A DNA stretch of 64,000 nucleotides from an uncultured Gammaproteobacteria bacterium (GTDB taxonomy: Bacteria > Pseudomonadota > Gammaproteobacteria > Pseudomonadales > Pseudohongiellaceae), in contig CAJXRP010000001.1 in the NCBI GenBank assembly GCA_913060495.1, positions 62,001 through 126,000 on the forward strand, written 5' to 3'. The translations under genes were made by a program, and so were the position numbers. Under the pieces are notes generated by a model that made no database searches, was not told the origin of the DNA, and worked only from the letters and a program-made list of their open reading frames with translations. Of this stretch, positions 19,473 through 29,748 are shown one piece after another (position 1 is the stretch's first letter; the number at the start of each line of letters is the position of its first letter).

Positions 19473-20312
19473 ATGGATATAGATTTTTCACTAGTATTGG
19501 TTTGCCTCGTTGGGGCCTGCGGAGCGCTGTGGCTGCTCGATAGTCTATGGATCAAGAAGTATCGCCTGCAAGCCATCGCGGATTATGAAGCGACTCAAGC
19601 GAAGGGAAAGAGCGAAGAGAAAGTAGCGCAGGACATCGCTGGCTTGTCGCAAGAGCCAATGATTATAGAGTACGCGAAGTCCTTTTTTCCCGTACTGCTG
19701 ATCGTCTTAATGCTGCGTTCATTTCTAGTAGAGCCCTTTCAAATACCAACTGGCTCGATGATCCCAACACTAGAGGTTGGAGATTTCATTCTCGTCAATA
19801 AATACGCCTATGGTGTTCGATTGCCGGTAATCGGGACTAAAATTATTGATGTTGCGGATCCAGAGCGCGGGGATGTCATGGTTTTCATTCCGCCCCACGT
19901 AGATAGCTATTATATTAAGCGAGTTATCGGCTTGCCGGGCGATACAATACGTTATGAGGACAAGCGATTGTTCGTCAACGGTGAGCTGGTCAGTGCAGAG
20001 TTTGTCGAAGATATAACAATAGAGACGAATCTCGGCGACTTAGCCGGCACCCTGTATACAGAGACTATTAACGGTGTCGAGCACGCTACTCAGCATATAA
20101 CAGCTGTGAACAGACAGCGTTCGCGTACCACCTGGGTAATCCCGAACGGGCATTATTTCATGATGGGCGACAACCGAGACAATAGCGCCGATAGCCGAGA
20201 ATGGGGCACGGTGCCAGAGAAAGACATAGTGGGCAGGGCGATAGCGGTTTGGATGCACAAGGAGCCGGGGCTAAATTTGCCAACCTTTGCCAGAAATCAG
20301 GGAATCAAATAG
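19473..20312 (+). CDS. lepB: Signal peptidase I
   Basis: FLVEPFQIPTGSMIPTLEVGDFILVNKYAYGVRLP, YYIKRVIGLPGDTI, YFMMGDNRDNSADSREWGTVPEKDIVGRA. Confidence 0.95.
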   Translation: MDIDFSLVLVCLVGACGALWLLDSLWIKKYRLQAIADYEATQAKGKSEEKVAQDIAGLSQEPMIIEYAKSFFPVLLIVLMLRSFLVEPFQIPTGSMIPTLEVGDFILVNKYAYGVRLPVIGTKIIDVADPERGDVMVFIPPHVDSYYIKRVIGLPGDTIRYEDKRLFVNGELVSAEFVEDITIETNLGDLAGTLYTETINGVEHATQHITAVNRQRSRTTWVIPNGHYFMMGDNRDNSADSREWGTVPEKDIVGRAIAVWMHKEPGLNLPTFARNQGIK

Positions 20313-20460
20313 TATTGTTGTGACAGTTGTGACAGTTGTAACGGAATTGACGGCTTCTACTCCGTAAGCTTGGCTGTCTGGCAATTTACCACCACACTAT
20401 TAGTCTTTCAGCAGTAGTTAACTTAACAGCAATCAGCACAACTTTCCCACGGGTGAGGCG

Positions 20461-20838
20461 ATGAGACAGATAAAATCAAAAAGCTTAAGAGAGCAAGCGG
20501 GCGTTTCCAAGTTTGGCATGCTTATGATGTTCATTTTGATCGTGGCATTTCTAACCTTTGGCTTGAAAGTAGTTCCTTTGTATGTCGATCATAATCTGAT
20601 CGCAGGGGTTTGTGAGGAGCTAATCGAAAGCGGTGAAGCGGCGAATATGAGCACTACTGATGTTCGTCAACGTGTCTCAAATACTTTACGCATCAATAAC
20701 GTAACCGATTTTGATTTGTCTTCCATTACGGTTCGCAAAGAAAATAACCAAGCCATCATTACTATCGACTACGAACGCCGTGTTGAACTGGTAGCGAATC
20801 TTGATGTTGTGGCAAAATTCAACACCGTTCTGCAATAG
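20461..20838 (+). CDS. DUF4845 family protein
   Basis: Small single-TM protein between lepB and rnc; GVSKFGMLMMFILIVAFLTFGLKVVPLYVDHNLI. Confidence 0.75.
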   Translation: MRQIKSKSLREQAGVSKFGMLMMFILIVAFLTFGLKVVPLYVDHNLIAGVCEELIESGEAANMSTTDVRQRVSNTLRINNVTDFDLSSITVRKENNQAIITIDYERRVELVANLDVVAKFNTVLQ

Positions 20839-21528
20839 ATGGTCAATAAACTAGAAACCCTCCAGCAGTCTTTAGCCTACGAATTCTCCAATCCGGAGTT
20901 GGCGCAGCGAGCGTTAACTCACCGCAGTGCAAATGCAGCACACAATGAACGGCTTGAATTCCTAGGGGACTCTCTTTTGGGGTTCATTGTTGCGGAAACC
21001 TTGTTCACATTGAATCCGCAGGCCAGCGAGGGGGAACTCAGTAGAATGCGTTCAGCCCTAGTCAATAAGAATGCGCTAGCTGCAGCGGCAAGAAGTCTTG
21101 GAATAGGCGCCTATCTGCAGCTTGGAACTGGCGAGGCAAATAGCGGCGGTAGCGACCGAGACTCTATTCTCGCAGATACAGTAGAAGCCCTAATAGCTGC
21201 CATCTACCTCGATGGCGGAATAGAGCCTTGCACTACATTCGTAAAAAAAATCAGTGAGAGTAAACTGGCTGTTGATGCAGCTGCGACTGAGAAGAAAGAT
21301 GCAAAGACTCGCCTGCAGGAGTTTCTGCAAGCGCAGGGAAAGAGTTTGCCTAAATACCAAGTAGTGGAAATTAGTGGTGCAGCCCATGAACAGGTGTTTC
21401 ATATTAAATGCAGGCTGGATTCGCTAGGCACAGAAGCAGCGGGCTCAGGTTCCAGTAAACGCGAGGCTGAGCAAGCAGCCGCAAAGAAAATATTAGGCGC
21501 GATAGAGGCGACAACAAACCAGGTATGA
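20839..21528 (+). CDS. rnc: Ribonuclease III
   Basis: HNERLEFLGDSLLGFIVAETLF, dsRBD DAKTRLQEFLQAQGKSLPKYQVVE. Confidence 0.96.
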   Translation: MVNKLETLQQSLAYEFSNPELAQRALTHRSANAAHNERLEFLGDSLLGFIVAETLFTLNPQASEGELSRMRSALVNKNALAAAARSLGIGAYLQLGTGEANSGGSDRDSILADTVEALIAAIYLDGGIEPCTTFVKKISESKLAVDAAATEKKDAKTRLQEFLQAQGKSLPKYQVVEISGAAHEQVFHIKCRLDSLGTEAAGSGSSKREAEQAAAKKILGAIEATTNQV

Positions 21529-22442
21529 ATAAACCCACCGAGCAAATCACACCCCCCAGTCGCTGTGGCTATATCGCCATTGTGGGTCGTCCTAATGTGG
21601 GCAAATCGACTCTGCTGAATCATCTATTACATCAAAAGATTAGTATTACTTCGCGCAAGCCACAGACTACCCGTCATAGAATCATGGGAATCAACAGTGA
21701 CGAGCACCACCAGTGTTTGTTTGTCGATACGCCAGGATTGAATGCTCAATTCAACAAGGCGTTGAACAAGGTTATGAATGACACCGTGCTCAACGTGATT
21801 AAAGACGTGGATGTGGTGTTATTCGTCGTGGAACGGTTCATCTGGAATGAAGCGGATCAGTATGTATTGGATGCGCTCACCTATGCGAAAGTGCCTGTGC
21901 TTTTAGTCATCAATAAAATTGACCTGGTGCAGGACAAGGAAGAGTTGTTACCGCACATTGCAAAATTAGCGCAGAAACGCGAGTTTGCCGAAATTGTTCC
22001 AGTCTCTGCTTTAGGCGGTCACAATCTCGACACCATCGATCAGTTGGTTAAGGGCCTGTTGCCGGAAGCACCATTTCTCTTTCCCGAAGATCAGGTAACC
22101 GATAGAAGTTCTAAATTTCTCGCTGCCGAATTGATACGTGAAAAAGTGACTAGGCAGTTGGGCGATGAATTGCCCTATGAAGTCACTGTGGAGATCGAGA
22201 AATTCGAGACTGTTAAGTCTGTATTACATATTCACGGCCTAATCTTAGTAGACAAGAAGGGGCAGAAGCGCATAGTGATTGGCAAAGATGGCGATCGCTT
22301 AAAACAGATTGGTAGCTCGGCTCGGGAAGACATGGAAACGGCATTTGAGAGTAAGGTTATGCTGAACCTTTGGGTAAAAGTAAAATCCGGCTGGGCTGAC
22401 GACGAAAGAGCCTTGCAGAGTCTGGGTTATGTAGACAGGTAG
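21525..22442 (+). CDS. era: GTPase Era
   Basis: GYIAIVGRPNVGKSTLLNHLLHQKISITSRKPQTTRHRIMGI; KH domain RIVIGKDGDRLKQIGSSAREDME; 4-bp overlap with rnc. Confidence 0.97.
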   Translation: MNKPTEQITPPSRCGYIAIVGRPNVGKSTLLNHLLHQKISITSRKPQTTRHRIMGINSDEHHQCLFVDTPGLNAQFNKALNKVMNDTVLNVIKDVDVVLFVVERFIWNEADQYVLDALTYAKVPVLLVINKIDLVQDKEELLPHIAKLAQKREFAEIVPVSALGGHNLDTIDQLVKGLLPEAPFLFPEDQVTDRSSKFLAAELIREKVTRQLGDELPYEVTVEIEKFETVKSVLHIHGLILVDKKGQKRIVIGKDGDRLKQIGSSAREDMETAFESKVMLNLWVKVKSGWADDERALQSLGYVDR

Positions 22443-22587
22443 TTGCCAGGGGTGTGCGCCATTGCCCGTTAAGGACAGTGTGAGTGCGCTTCAGTTCAGT
22501 TTTTTTTGGCGCACACAATGCTGCAAGTTCATGAATGGTTTTTCAGCATCGATTAAATAGCAGCTAGATAGAGCGGTCGAGACGATC

Positions 22588-23298
22588 ATGGATTCGAGAG
22601 TTGCACTACAGCCGGCTTACGTATTGCATAGCCAGCCTTTTCAGAATACTAGCCTGTTAGTAGATTTCTTCACCATGGACTATGGCCGCGTCCGCGCAGT
22701 TGCTAAGGGTGCGCGCAGCGCTAAGTCAAAATACCGTTCCCTTCTTCAGCTTTTTCAGCCGCTATTAGTTTCGCTCTCCGGTCGTGGTGAGTTGAAAACA
22801 TTAACCGGTTTGGAGAGTAGTCTGGGTGCGATGAGACTAGAAGGGCAGCGTCTGTTTAGCGGGATGTATACCAACGAGCTATTGACGCGATTGTTAATGA
22901 ATCACGTTGAGCACAAACAACTCTATCTCGCCTATCAGGATACCCTTGCAGCCTTGCAAGGAGATGCAGACATCCAATTGCTGCTGCGTCAGTTCGAATT
23001 GTGTCTCTTGAGCGAGTTAGGCTATGGCATCAATCTGGATTCGGATTGTCACTCTCAGGAACCGATCGAAGTTGATCGAAGTTATCGATTCACGCCGGAT
23101 GTTGGCTTCCAGGTTTTAACGGATGAAAGCCAACACAACAGCAATAAGGTCTACCTAGGAGCGCATATCGTCTCCCTGCGCGAGCATGACCTTGCGGATG
23201 CTGAGGTGGTCAAAACCGCCAAGCGGCTCCTGAGAACGGCATTGGCTGCGCATCTAGGCGGCAAGCCTCTTCATAGCCGCAGCCTATTTGCGAAGTAA
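22588..23298 (+). CDS. recO: DNA repair protein RecO
   Basis: QPAYVLHSQPFQNTSLLVDFFTMDYGRVRAVAKGARSAKSKYRSLLQLFQPLLVSLSGRGELKTLTGLE. Confidence 0.93.
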   Translation: MDSRVALQPAYVLHSQPFQNTSLLVDFFTMDYGRVRAVAKGARSAKSKYRSLLQLFQPLLVSLSGRGELKTLTGLESSLGAMRLEGQRLFSGMYTNELLTRLLMNHVEHKQLYLAYQDTLAALQGDADIQLLLRQFELCLLSELGYGINLDSDCHSQEPIEVDRSYRFTPDVGFQVLTDESQHNSNKVYLGAHIVSLREHDLADAEVVKTAKRLLRTALAAHLGGKPLHSRSLFAK

Positions 23299-23447
23299 TT
23301 GAAGCAAAGCCTCAGCTGAACCGAGTTTTCCTTAGCTCCTGAGATCACGCGCCAGCTTTCGTCTGCGGCGCTTTCCGTGTAGAATTTTGCGCTTTCCAAC
23401 TCCTACTAATCCTAGTTCATTTGAGCTAGGCGCCGGCCACTATTCTT

Positions 23448-24335
23448 ATGTCCTATCAAAGCATTCAGGCACAAATTGGCAACACGCCTTTGGTGAAGCT
23501 GCAGCGTTTGCCAGGTGATACTAGCAACACAATCCTGGCAAAACTGGAGGGTAATAATCCAGCCGGTTCGGTGAAGGATAGGCCGGCGCTTAGCATGATT
23601 CAGCAGGCTGAACTTCGCGGTGAAATTCAGCCCGGCGATGTGCTCATAGAAGCCACCAGTGGCAACACAGGCATTGCGCTAGCCATGGTCGCGGCGGTGA
23701 TGGGCTATCGGATGATTCTAATCATGCCGGACAATATGAGCGATGAGCGTAAGGCTTCGATGACGGCCTACGGAGCAGAGCTGATTAGTGTAAGTGAGGA
23801 AGAGGGCATGGAAGGTGCTCGTGATTTAGCCGCACGCATGCATTCGGCCGGCAAAGGCAAAGTGCTAGATCAATTTGCTAATCAAGATAATCCAAACGCG
23901 CATTACGTGCATACTGGCCCAGAAATCTGGCGCGATACCAAGGGTGAGGTAACGCATTTTGTTAGTTCCATGGGGACTACAGGCACAATAATGGGCGTAT
24001 CACGCTATTTGAAAGAACAGAATTCAGAAATAGAAATTATCGGTCTGCAGCCGAAGGATGGATCTCGCATTCCGGGCATTCGGCGTTGGCCCGAAGAGTA
24101 TCTTCCTTCCATATTCGATCGTAGTCGCGTCGACAGTGTGGTGGATGTTGAGCAGAGTGATGCAGAGCACATGATGAAAGAGCTAGCGAAGCAAGAAGGC
24201 ATTTTTTGTGGAGTTTCTTCCGGCGGCTCTATCTATGCCGCACTGCAGTTATCAGCGCAGGTGAGTAACGCCACCATAGTCGCGATAATCTGTGACCGTG
24301 GTGATCGTTATCTTTCCACTGGCGTATTTCAATAA
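23448..24335 (+). CDS. cysM: Cysteine synthase B
   Basis: IQAQIGNTPLVKLQRLPG...LAKLEGNNPAGSVKDRPALSMIQQAE...EATSGNTGIALAMVAAVMGYRMILIMPDNMS. Confidence 0.95.
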   Translation: MSYQSIQAQIGNTPLVKLQRLPGDTSNTILAKLEGNNPAGSVKDRPALSMIQQAELRGEIQPGDVLIEATSGNTGIALAMVAAVMGYRMILIMPDNMSDERKASMTAYGAELISVSEEEGMEGARDLAARMHSAGKGKVLDQFANQDNPNAHYVHTGPEIWRDTKGEVTHFVSSMGTTGTIMGVSRYLKEQNSEIEIIGLQPKDGSRIPGIRRWPEEYLPSIFDRSRVDSVVDVEQSDAEHMMKELAKQEGIFCGVSSGGSIYAALQLSAQVSNATIVAIICDRGDRYLSTGVFQ

Positions 24336-24427
24336 TCGCGCCTGACTAACCCTTAATCTAAGCACGTGAGCCGCTCTCATTATTGGTGCGCGCTACATCA
24401 CCTACCGAGTTAACAACGAATTCAACT

Positions 24428-25837
24428 ATGAGCAGACGCAGACACCGACGTGGCAAACTTCCAACCGAGCCCATTACCCTCGAGATAAAATCCCTAAGTC
24501 ATGAGGGGCGTGGCATTGCACATCCCGAGGGCAAAGTAGCCTTTGTAGATGGTGCGCTAGCGGGAGAGCAGGTGTCCGCCACCTACGTTAGGCGCCGTGG
24601 TCGATTTGATGAGCTAAAAACCATCGAGGTGCACAAGGCATCGGAGCACAGAGTAATTCCTCCCTGCGAATTTGCAGGCCTATGCGGGGGTTGTTCATTG
24701 CAGCATATGGATAGCGATGCGCAGATCGAGTTCAAGCAATCTGTGCTGCTCGAGCAGATGCAGCATGCAACCGGCAAAGAAATGGCTGCTATCGAGCTGC
24801 TGCCAAAGCTGCAGGATACTACGCAGTTTTATCGACGCAAGGCGCGGCTCGCGGTTCGTGTCGTTACTAAGAAGGGCGGTGCGCTAGTAGGGTTTAGAGA
24901 AAAATACAGTAGCTTCATTGCGGATATGGATAACTGCAAGGTGCTGGTAGAAGAAGTAGCTGTCTTGATTCGTCCGCTGCGCAGCCTGATTACCGGTTTG
25001 CAGGGCAATCTAAACATTCCGCAGATAGAAGTAGCGGTCGGTGAAGAGCTGCAAAACGATGCAGATGCTGCTGAAGCTTCGTCAGCAGAGGCGCGACTTC
25101 AAGTCGCGTTGGTTTTTCGTCATCTGCAACCGCTGTCTGAATCCGATACACAAAGTTTAGTTCAGTTTTCCCAGGAGCACGGTATCCAGCTCTACCTGCA
25201 GCCTGGGGGGAATGACACTGTCCACAAGGTATTCCCCGCGGACGCAGTAGAGCGCTTGCAATACTATCTTCCCGAGTTTGATTTGCAGCTAAATTTTCAC
25301 CCCATGGACTTCACTCAAATTAATGCAGGCATCAATCGAAAGATTGTTAGCCAGGCATTGTCGCTACTCGAATTGAGCGAAGAAGATACAGTATTGGATC
25401 TGTTCTGCGGCCTCGGTAACTTTACGCTGGCTAGTGCGCGCCGAGCTAAAAAAGTTGTGGGTGTAGAAGGAAGTCAGGAGATGGTGCTGCGCGGCTCAGA
25501 GAACGCATCTCTTAATGGTTTAGAGAATGTCGAATTTCATGCTGCCGATTTGTTTCAGCCCATAGCAGAAAAAGAGTGGGCCGCGCAGAAATTCAGTAAA
25601 ATAATCTTAGATCCGCCAAGATCTGGAGCTATCGAGATAATTCCGGAAATTGCAAAACTTGGAGCCAAGATTATCGTCTATGTTTCCTGTAATCCTGCAA
25701 CGCTAGCAAGAGATACCGCTGAATTGATTAGTGCGGGTTATCGATTACGAGCGACTGGGGTAATGGATATGTTTCCCCATACGACGCATGTAGAATCGAT
25801 GGCCGTATTCGATGCGGGGAAACGCTCGAAAAAATAA
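24428..25837 (+). CDS. rlmD: 23S rRNA (uracil(1939)-C5)-methyltransferase
   Basis: TRAM domain, PPCEFAGLCGGCSLQHM cluster, DLFCGLGNFTLASARRAKKVVGVEGS, KIILDPPRSGA, VYVSCNPATLARD. ATG 24428 preferred over the track's TTG. Confidence 0.93.
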   Translation: MSRRRHRRGKLPTEPITLEIKSLSHEGRGIAHPEGKVAFVDGALAGEQVSATYVRRRGRFDELKTIEVHKASEHRVIPPCEFAGLCGGCSLQHMDSDAQIEFKQSVLLEQMQHATGKEMAAIELLPKLQDTTQFYRRKARLAVRVVTKKGGALVGFREKYSSFIADMDNCKVLVEEVAVLIRPLRSLITGLQGNLNIPQIEVAVGEELQNDADAAEASSAEARLQVALVFRHLQPLSESDTQSLVQFSQEHGIQLYLQPGGNDTVHKVFPADAVERLQYYLPEFDLQLNFHPMDFTQINAGINRKIVSQALSLLELSEEDTVLDLFCGLGNFTLASARRAKKVVGVEGSQEMVLRGSENASLNGLENVEFHAADLFQPIAEKEWAAQKFSKIILDPPRSGAIEIIPEIAKLGAKIIVYVSCNPATLARDTAELISAGYRLRATGVMDMFPHTTHVESMAVFDAGKRSKK

Positions 25838-25880
25838 CACTGAGCCTAATTTAAACGCGATGTAGCGGAGGTAGTGATAG

Positions 25881-26747
25881 TTGAGTACAGGAAATACTGG
25901 TGAATTAGACGCGCTCACGGCGATCGATCGATTGATTGCAATTATGACGATGTTACGCGACAAACAACACGGCTGCCCTTGGGATCTGGAGCAGACCATC
26001 AAGTCGCTACTCCCTTACACGCTTGAGGAGGTCTATGAAGTTGCAGATGCTATCGAGAACAACGATCTGGTAGAGCTTGAAGATGAGTTGGGAGATCTAT
26101 TGTTTCAGGTGATCTTCTATGCCCAAATCGCTAAGGAGCAAGGCGCCTTCGATTTTCAGGACATTGCGACCGCCATAAGCGATAAGTTAGTAAGAAGGCA
26201 TCCCCATGTTTTTCCCGATGGTGATGTTGAGCAATTCGGAATTCCGCAAGACATCAGCGCGCAACAGGTAGTAGTCAATTGGGAAGCCATAAAAGAGATT
26301 GAGCGAGAAGAGAAGCGCAAGAAAGGCGGCAAACAAGCCGTACAGGAAAAAGTGAGTTTGTTGGATGATGTGCCAAGAGCATTGCCTGCAATGGAGCGAG
26401 CACGTAAGCTTCAAAAACGTGCCGCACAAGTAGGATTTGATTGGACTGAAGTGGCTCCAGTCCTCGCAAAGTTGAAAGAGGAAGTGGCGGAATTTGAAGA
26501 AGCCTTAGCCAGCGGCAACCACGAAAGAATGAGCGACGAATTAGGCGACGTGTTGTTCGCAGCTGTCAATCTGGCGCGACATGGCAACATAGAGCCTGAA
26601 GTAGCGCTTAGATCGGCAAATCGTCGCTTTGAAGCACGATTTAAATGGATCGAGACGGCCCTATCGGCACAGGGCAAGGTGTTTAAAGACGCAAATTTAG
26701 AGGAATTGGATGCACTTTGGGACCAAGCGAAGGCTACTGGTCTGTAA
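25881..26747 (+). CDS. mazG: Nucleoside triphosphate pyrophosphohydrolase MazG (TTG start)
   Basis: [36 protein letters not shown]...[19 protein letters not shown] and second MazG domain [28 protein letters not shown]. Confidence 0.95.
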   Translation: MSTGNTGELDALTAIDRLIAIMTMLRDKQHGCPWDLEQTIKSLLPYTLEEVYEVADAIENNDLVELEDELGDLLFQVIFYAQIAKEQGAFDFQDIATAISDKLVRRHPHVFPDGDVEQFGIPQDISAQQVVVNWEAIKEIEREEKRKKGGKQAVQEKVSLLDDVPRALPAMERARKLQKRAAQVGFDWTEVAPVLAKLKEEVAEFEEALASGNHERMSDELGDVLFAAVNLARHGNIEPEVALRSANRRFEARFKWIETALSAQGKVFKDANLEELDALWDQAKATGL

Positions 26748-26800
26748 AGCGTGCACATCGAATAACACGAACTATTACAATTAGGACACAGGAGTACGGA

Positions 26801-27448
26801 ATGAGAGTTATTTTGTTAGGGGCGCCAGGCGCAGGTAAGGGAACACAAGCACAATTCATCTGCGAGCACTTTGGAATTCCGCAAATTTCAACCGGCGACA
26901 TGCTGCGTGCAGCGGTTAAGGCGAAGACAGAGTTGGGTATGCAGGTTGAGCAGGTGATGGCATCTGGCGGCTTGGTTACCGATGAAATAATCATCGCATT
27001 AGTAAAAGAGCGTATTCAGGCGGACGACTGCAAATCAGGGTTCTTGTTTGATGGATTTCCCCGCACTATTCCCCAAGCGGAGGCAATGGTTGAGGCGGCT
27101 GTTCCGATCGACGTGGTACTGGAAATCGATGTAGCCGATGACGAAATTGTGAAGCGCTTGGGAGGCAGGAGAGTGCATCCGAATTCAGGTCGCGTCTACC
27201 ATGTTGAGTTTAATGCGCCGAAGGTGGCGGGTAAGGACGACGAAACAGGTGAAGATCTAATTCAGAGAGAAGATGATCAAGAAGATACAATACGTACGCG
27301 TTTAGATGTTTATCATGAGCAGACAGAGCCATTGGTTAAATTTTATCAGGATATTGAAGCGAAAGATCAGTCTGTAAAAGTTATAAAGGTAAATGGCATT
27401 GCTAGTGTGGATTCAATAAAGGAGCAGATTCTCGCGTCCTTAATTTAA
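26801..27448 (+). CDS. adk: Adenylate kinase
   Basis: [41 protein letters not shown]...; ORF track start at 26717 is over-extended. Confidence 0.97.
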   Translation: MRVILLGAPGAGKGTQAQFICEHFGIPQISTGDMLRAAVKAKTELGMQVEQVMASGGLVTDEIIIALVKERIQADDCKSGFLFDGFPRTIPQAEAMVEAAVPIDVVLEIDVADDEIVKRLGGRRVHPNSGRVYHVEFNAPKVAGKDDETGEDLIQREDDQEDTIRTRLDVYHEQTEPLVKFYQDIEAKDQSVKVIKVNGIASVDSIKEQILASLI

Positions 27449-27483
27449 TGCTTAGCGCTGACAAAGCGTTTTTCAGAACATAC

Positions 27484-27510
27484 AAAAACCAGGCTACGGC
27501 CTGGTTTTTT
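27484..27510 (+). terminator. Intrinsic terminator after adk
   Basis: AACCAGGC-tacg-GCCTGGTT followed by T-tract. Confidence 0.85.
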
Positions 27511-28066
27511 AGTTCCAGAAGTTAGGTTTACCAGCGATACTGTCCATCACTATGTGTTCTTGTAACGAAATTACACACTTGCCTGCAGTGCAACGCATTT
27601 CAATTCCTGTTAAGTGGTTCACAGTAGTCGCGCTTACTACTGCAGTAGCTTCTCTCTAGCAATTATTCGATGGCTTTTAATATGTATCTCAATGGTAGTT
27701 GTTAGAAGTATGGCGTTATTGTTGAAACACAGAGTTCGATCAATGTTTGCTCAAATAGGAAGATTTTAGAAACGAATAAAATAAAAGTTGGCAGATAAAT
27801 TGCTATTTTATGCGCCTGTTTTTAGTTATGTGATCAATATTCCATCATGTTTTCTTAAAGTTTTCATTATAGCTAGCGAAATAGAGGTTGATACCACGCA
27901 AAGGTGGGTATTATGCATGGACTGTTCAAAAGAATTTTTGCGTAACAGTTGTTGCAGAGAGAGTTTGCTGTAAGCCAGATTATTTATGTGATATGTTGCC
28001 GGCGAGCAGTGGTTACAATTCTTCAACTTAAGCGGGCACGATTCATAACCTAGGAGAGAAACGAGT

Positions 28067-29569
28067 ATGGCTAAAGTTAAGGCAAAAAAGAGAAAACCAG
28101 CAAAGAAAAAGTCAGTGGCTAAGAAAGTAAGTAGCCCAGCTTTGTCTAAAGCAAATGCCGCAGTAGCGAAACTTGAAAAAGCATCTAAAGCAGCAGCCAA
28201 AAATGTAGCAGCAGCAAGAAAGAAAGCTGTCGCTGCGAAGAAGGCTGCAGCAAAAACTAAAACAGCAGCTAGCAAAAGAGCTGCTAAGTCAGCTCAAGGC
28301 GCAGTAAAGAAAGCGTCTGCATCAGCAGCTGCAACTAACGCGAAGATCAGAACAGCAAAAGCCAGAGCTAGAGCCGCAGAAGCTGCAGCGAAGGCCGCAG
28401 CAGCAAAAGCTGCAGCTGCAGCTAAGGCTGAAGCCGATCTAAATAAGGCAGTAAAAGCGTTTACTGCTGCGTTTAAAGCTAAGCAAGCGAAGGCAAAAGC
28501 AAAACTAGCAGCCAAGAAGGCGCGTAAAGATGCTGCAGCCGCTAGAAAAGCCGCAGCAAAGGCCGCCAAGAAGGAAAAGGCTGCAGCAAAGAAAGCCGCA
28601 GCTAAAGCAAAGGCAGCCGCACGTAAAGCTGCTAAGAAGAAGCCAGCGAAGAAGAAAGCTGCTAAGAAGAAGGTAGCTAAAAAGAAGGCAACAAAGAAGA
28701 AAGCTAAGAAGAAAGCAGTAAAGAGACGCTCAGCGGCGAAGAAAGCCTCTCCTAAGAAAGTTGCTAAGCGTAAGCCAGCTGCTAAGAAGAAGGCCGCCAA
28801 GAAGAAGGTAGCTAAGAAGAAAGTTGCCAAGAAGAAAGTTGCCAAGAAGAAGGTAGCTAAGAAGAAGGTAGCTAAGAAGAAGGTTGCCAAGAAGAAGGTT
28901 GCTAAGAAGAAAGTTGCCAAGAAGAAGGTAGCTAAGAAGAAGGTTGCCAAGAAGAAGGTAGCTAAGAAGAAAGTTGCCAAGAAAAAGGTAGCTAAGAAGA
29001 AGGCTGCTAAAAAGAAAGCAGTAAAGAAGAAAGCCAAGAAAAAGACGGTTAAGCGCAGATCAGCAGCCAAAAAGGCGTTAAAGCGTAAAGTTGCTAAGCG
29101 TAAAGCACCTGCAAAGAAGAAAGCAGCCAAGAAGAAGGTCGCTAAGAAGAAAGTAGCTAAGAAGAAGGTTGCTAAGAAGAAAGTAGCCAAGAAGAAGGTT
29201 GCTAAGAAGAAAGTAGCTAAGAAGAAAGTAGCCAAGAAGAAGGTTGCTAAGAAGAAGGCGAAGAAGAAAGCTGTAAAGCGTAGATCGGCCGCAAAGAAGG
29301 CCACAAAGCGCAAAGTAGCTAAGCGTAAAGCGCCTGCAAAGAAGAAAGCAGCCAAAAAGAAGGTCGCTAAGAAGAAAGTAGCGAAGAAGAAAGTAGCGAA
29401 GAAGAAAGTAGCGAAGAAGAAGGTTGCTAAGAAGAAAGTAGCGAAGAAAAAGGTAGCCAAGAAAAAGGTAGCCAAGAAGAAGGCCGCTAAGCGAAAGGCT
29501 CCCGCTAAGAAGAAGGCTGTAAAGAAGAAAGCAGCAAAAAAGAAGGCTCCAGCCCGCAAGAAGAAGTAG
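28067..29569 (+). CDS. Histone H1-like Lys/Ala-rich repeat protein (AlgP-type)
   Basis: 500 aa of K/A/V/R; AAKA coiled-coil-like N-terminal region then arrays of VAKKK pentapeptides; SD GGAGAG upstream of ATG. Confidence 0.88.
   Translation: MAKVKAKKRKPAKKKSVAKKVSSPALSKANAAVAKLEKASKAAAKNVAAARKKAVAAKKAAAKTKTAASKRAAKSAQGAVKKASASAAATNAKIRTAKARARAAEAAAKAAAAKAAAAAKAEADLNKAVKAFTAAFKAKQAKAKAKLAAKKARKDAAAARKAAAKAAKKEKAAAKKAAAKAKAAARKAAKKKPAKKKAAKKKVAKKKATKKKAKKKAVKRRSAAKKASPKKVAKRKPAAKKKAAKKKVAKKKVAKKKVAKKKVAKKKVAKKKVAKKKVAKKKVAKKKVAKKKVAKKKVAKKKVAKKKVAKKKAAKKKAVKKKAKKKTVKRRSAAKKALKRKVAKRKAPAKKKAAKKKVAKKKVAKKKVAKKKVAKKKVAKKKVAKKKVAKKKVAKKKAKKKAVKRRSAAKKATKRKVAKRKAPAKKKAAKKKVAKKKVAKKKVAKKKVAKKKVAKKKVAKKKVAKKKVAKKKAAKRKAPAKKKAVKKKAAKKKAPARKKK
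28796..29490 (+). repeat. Three arrays of a 15-bp unit (GCTAAGAAGAAGGTA-like) encoding VAKKK
   Basis: Arrays at approximately 28796-29000, 29120-29258 and 29345-29490, separated by related [32 protein letters not shown] spacers. Confidence 0.9.
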
Positions 29570-29656
29570 GGCCTAAGCTGGATTGAGTGACTTTAGCCAG
29601 TACATCCACCGCCAGCGTGTCCGCTCGCAGGCGGTGGATGGATACTCAAAACTTGT

Positions 29657-29697
29657 AAAAAATCCTTGTTGGTAAGTGCCAGCAGGGATTTTTTCTA
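29657..29697. terminator. Bidirectional intrinsic terminator
   Basis: AAAAAATCCTTGTTGG-taagtg-CCAGCAGGGATTTTTT, 16-bp stem with two G-U positions. Confidence 0.75.
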
Positions 29698-29748
29698 TTA
29701 TAGCGCTGCAATATAGCGCAGAGACTCTAGGTCGTACTGAATCTAAAA

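Noticed and set aside
28796-29490. CRISPR-like periodicity
   Set aside because: Period is 15 bp without spacers and it lies within a coding frame encoding VAKKK; no cas genes.
28294-29559. 421-aa antisense ORF rich in FFLATFF repeats
   Set aside because: Mirror of the Lys/Ala repeat gene; AAG/GCN codons read antisense give an artificial hydrophobic open frame.
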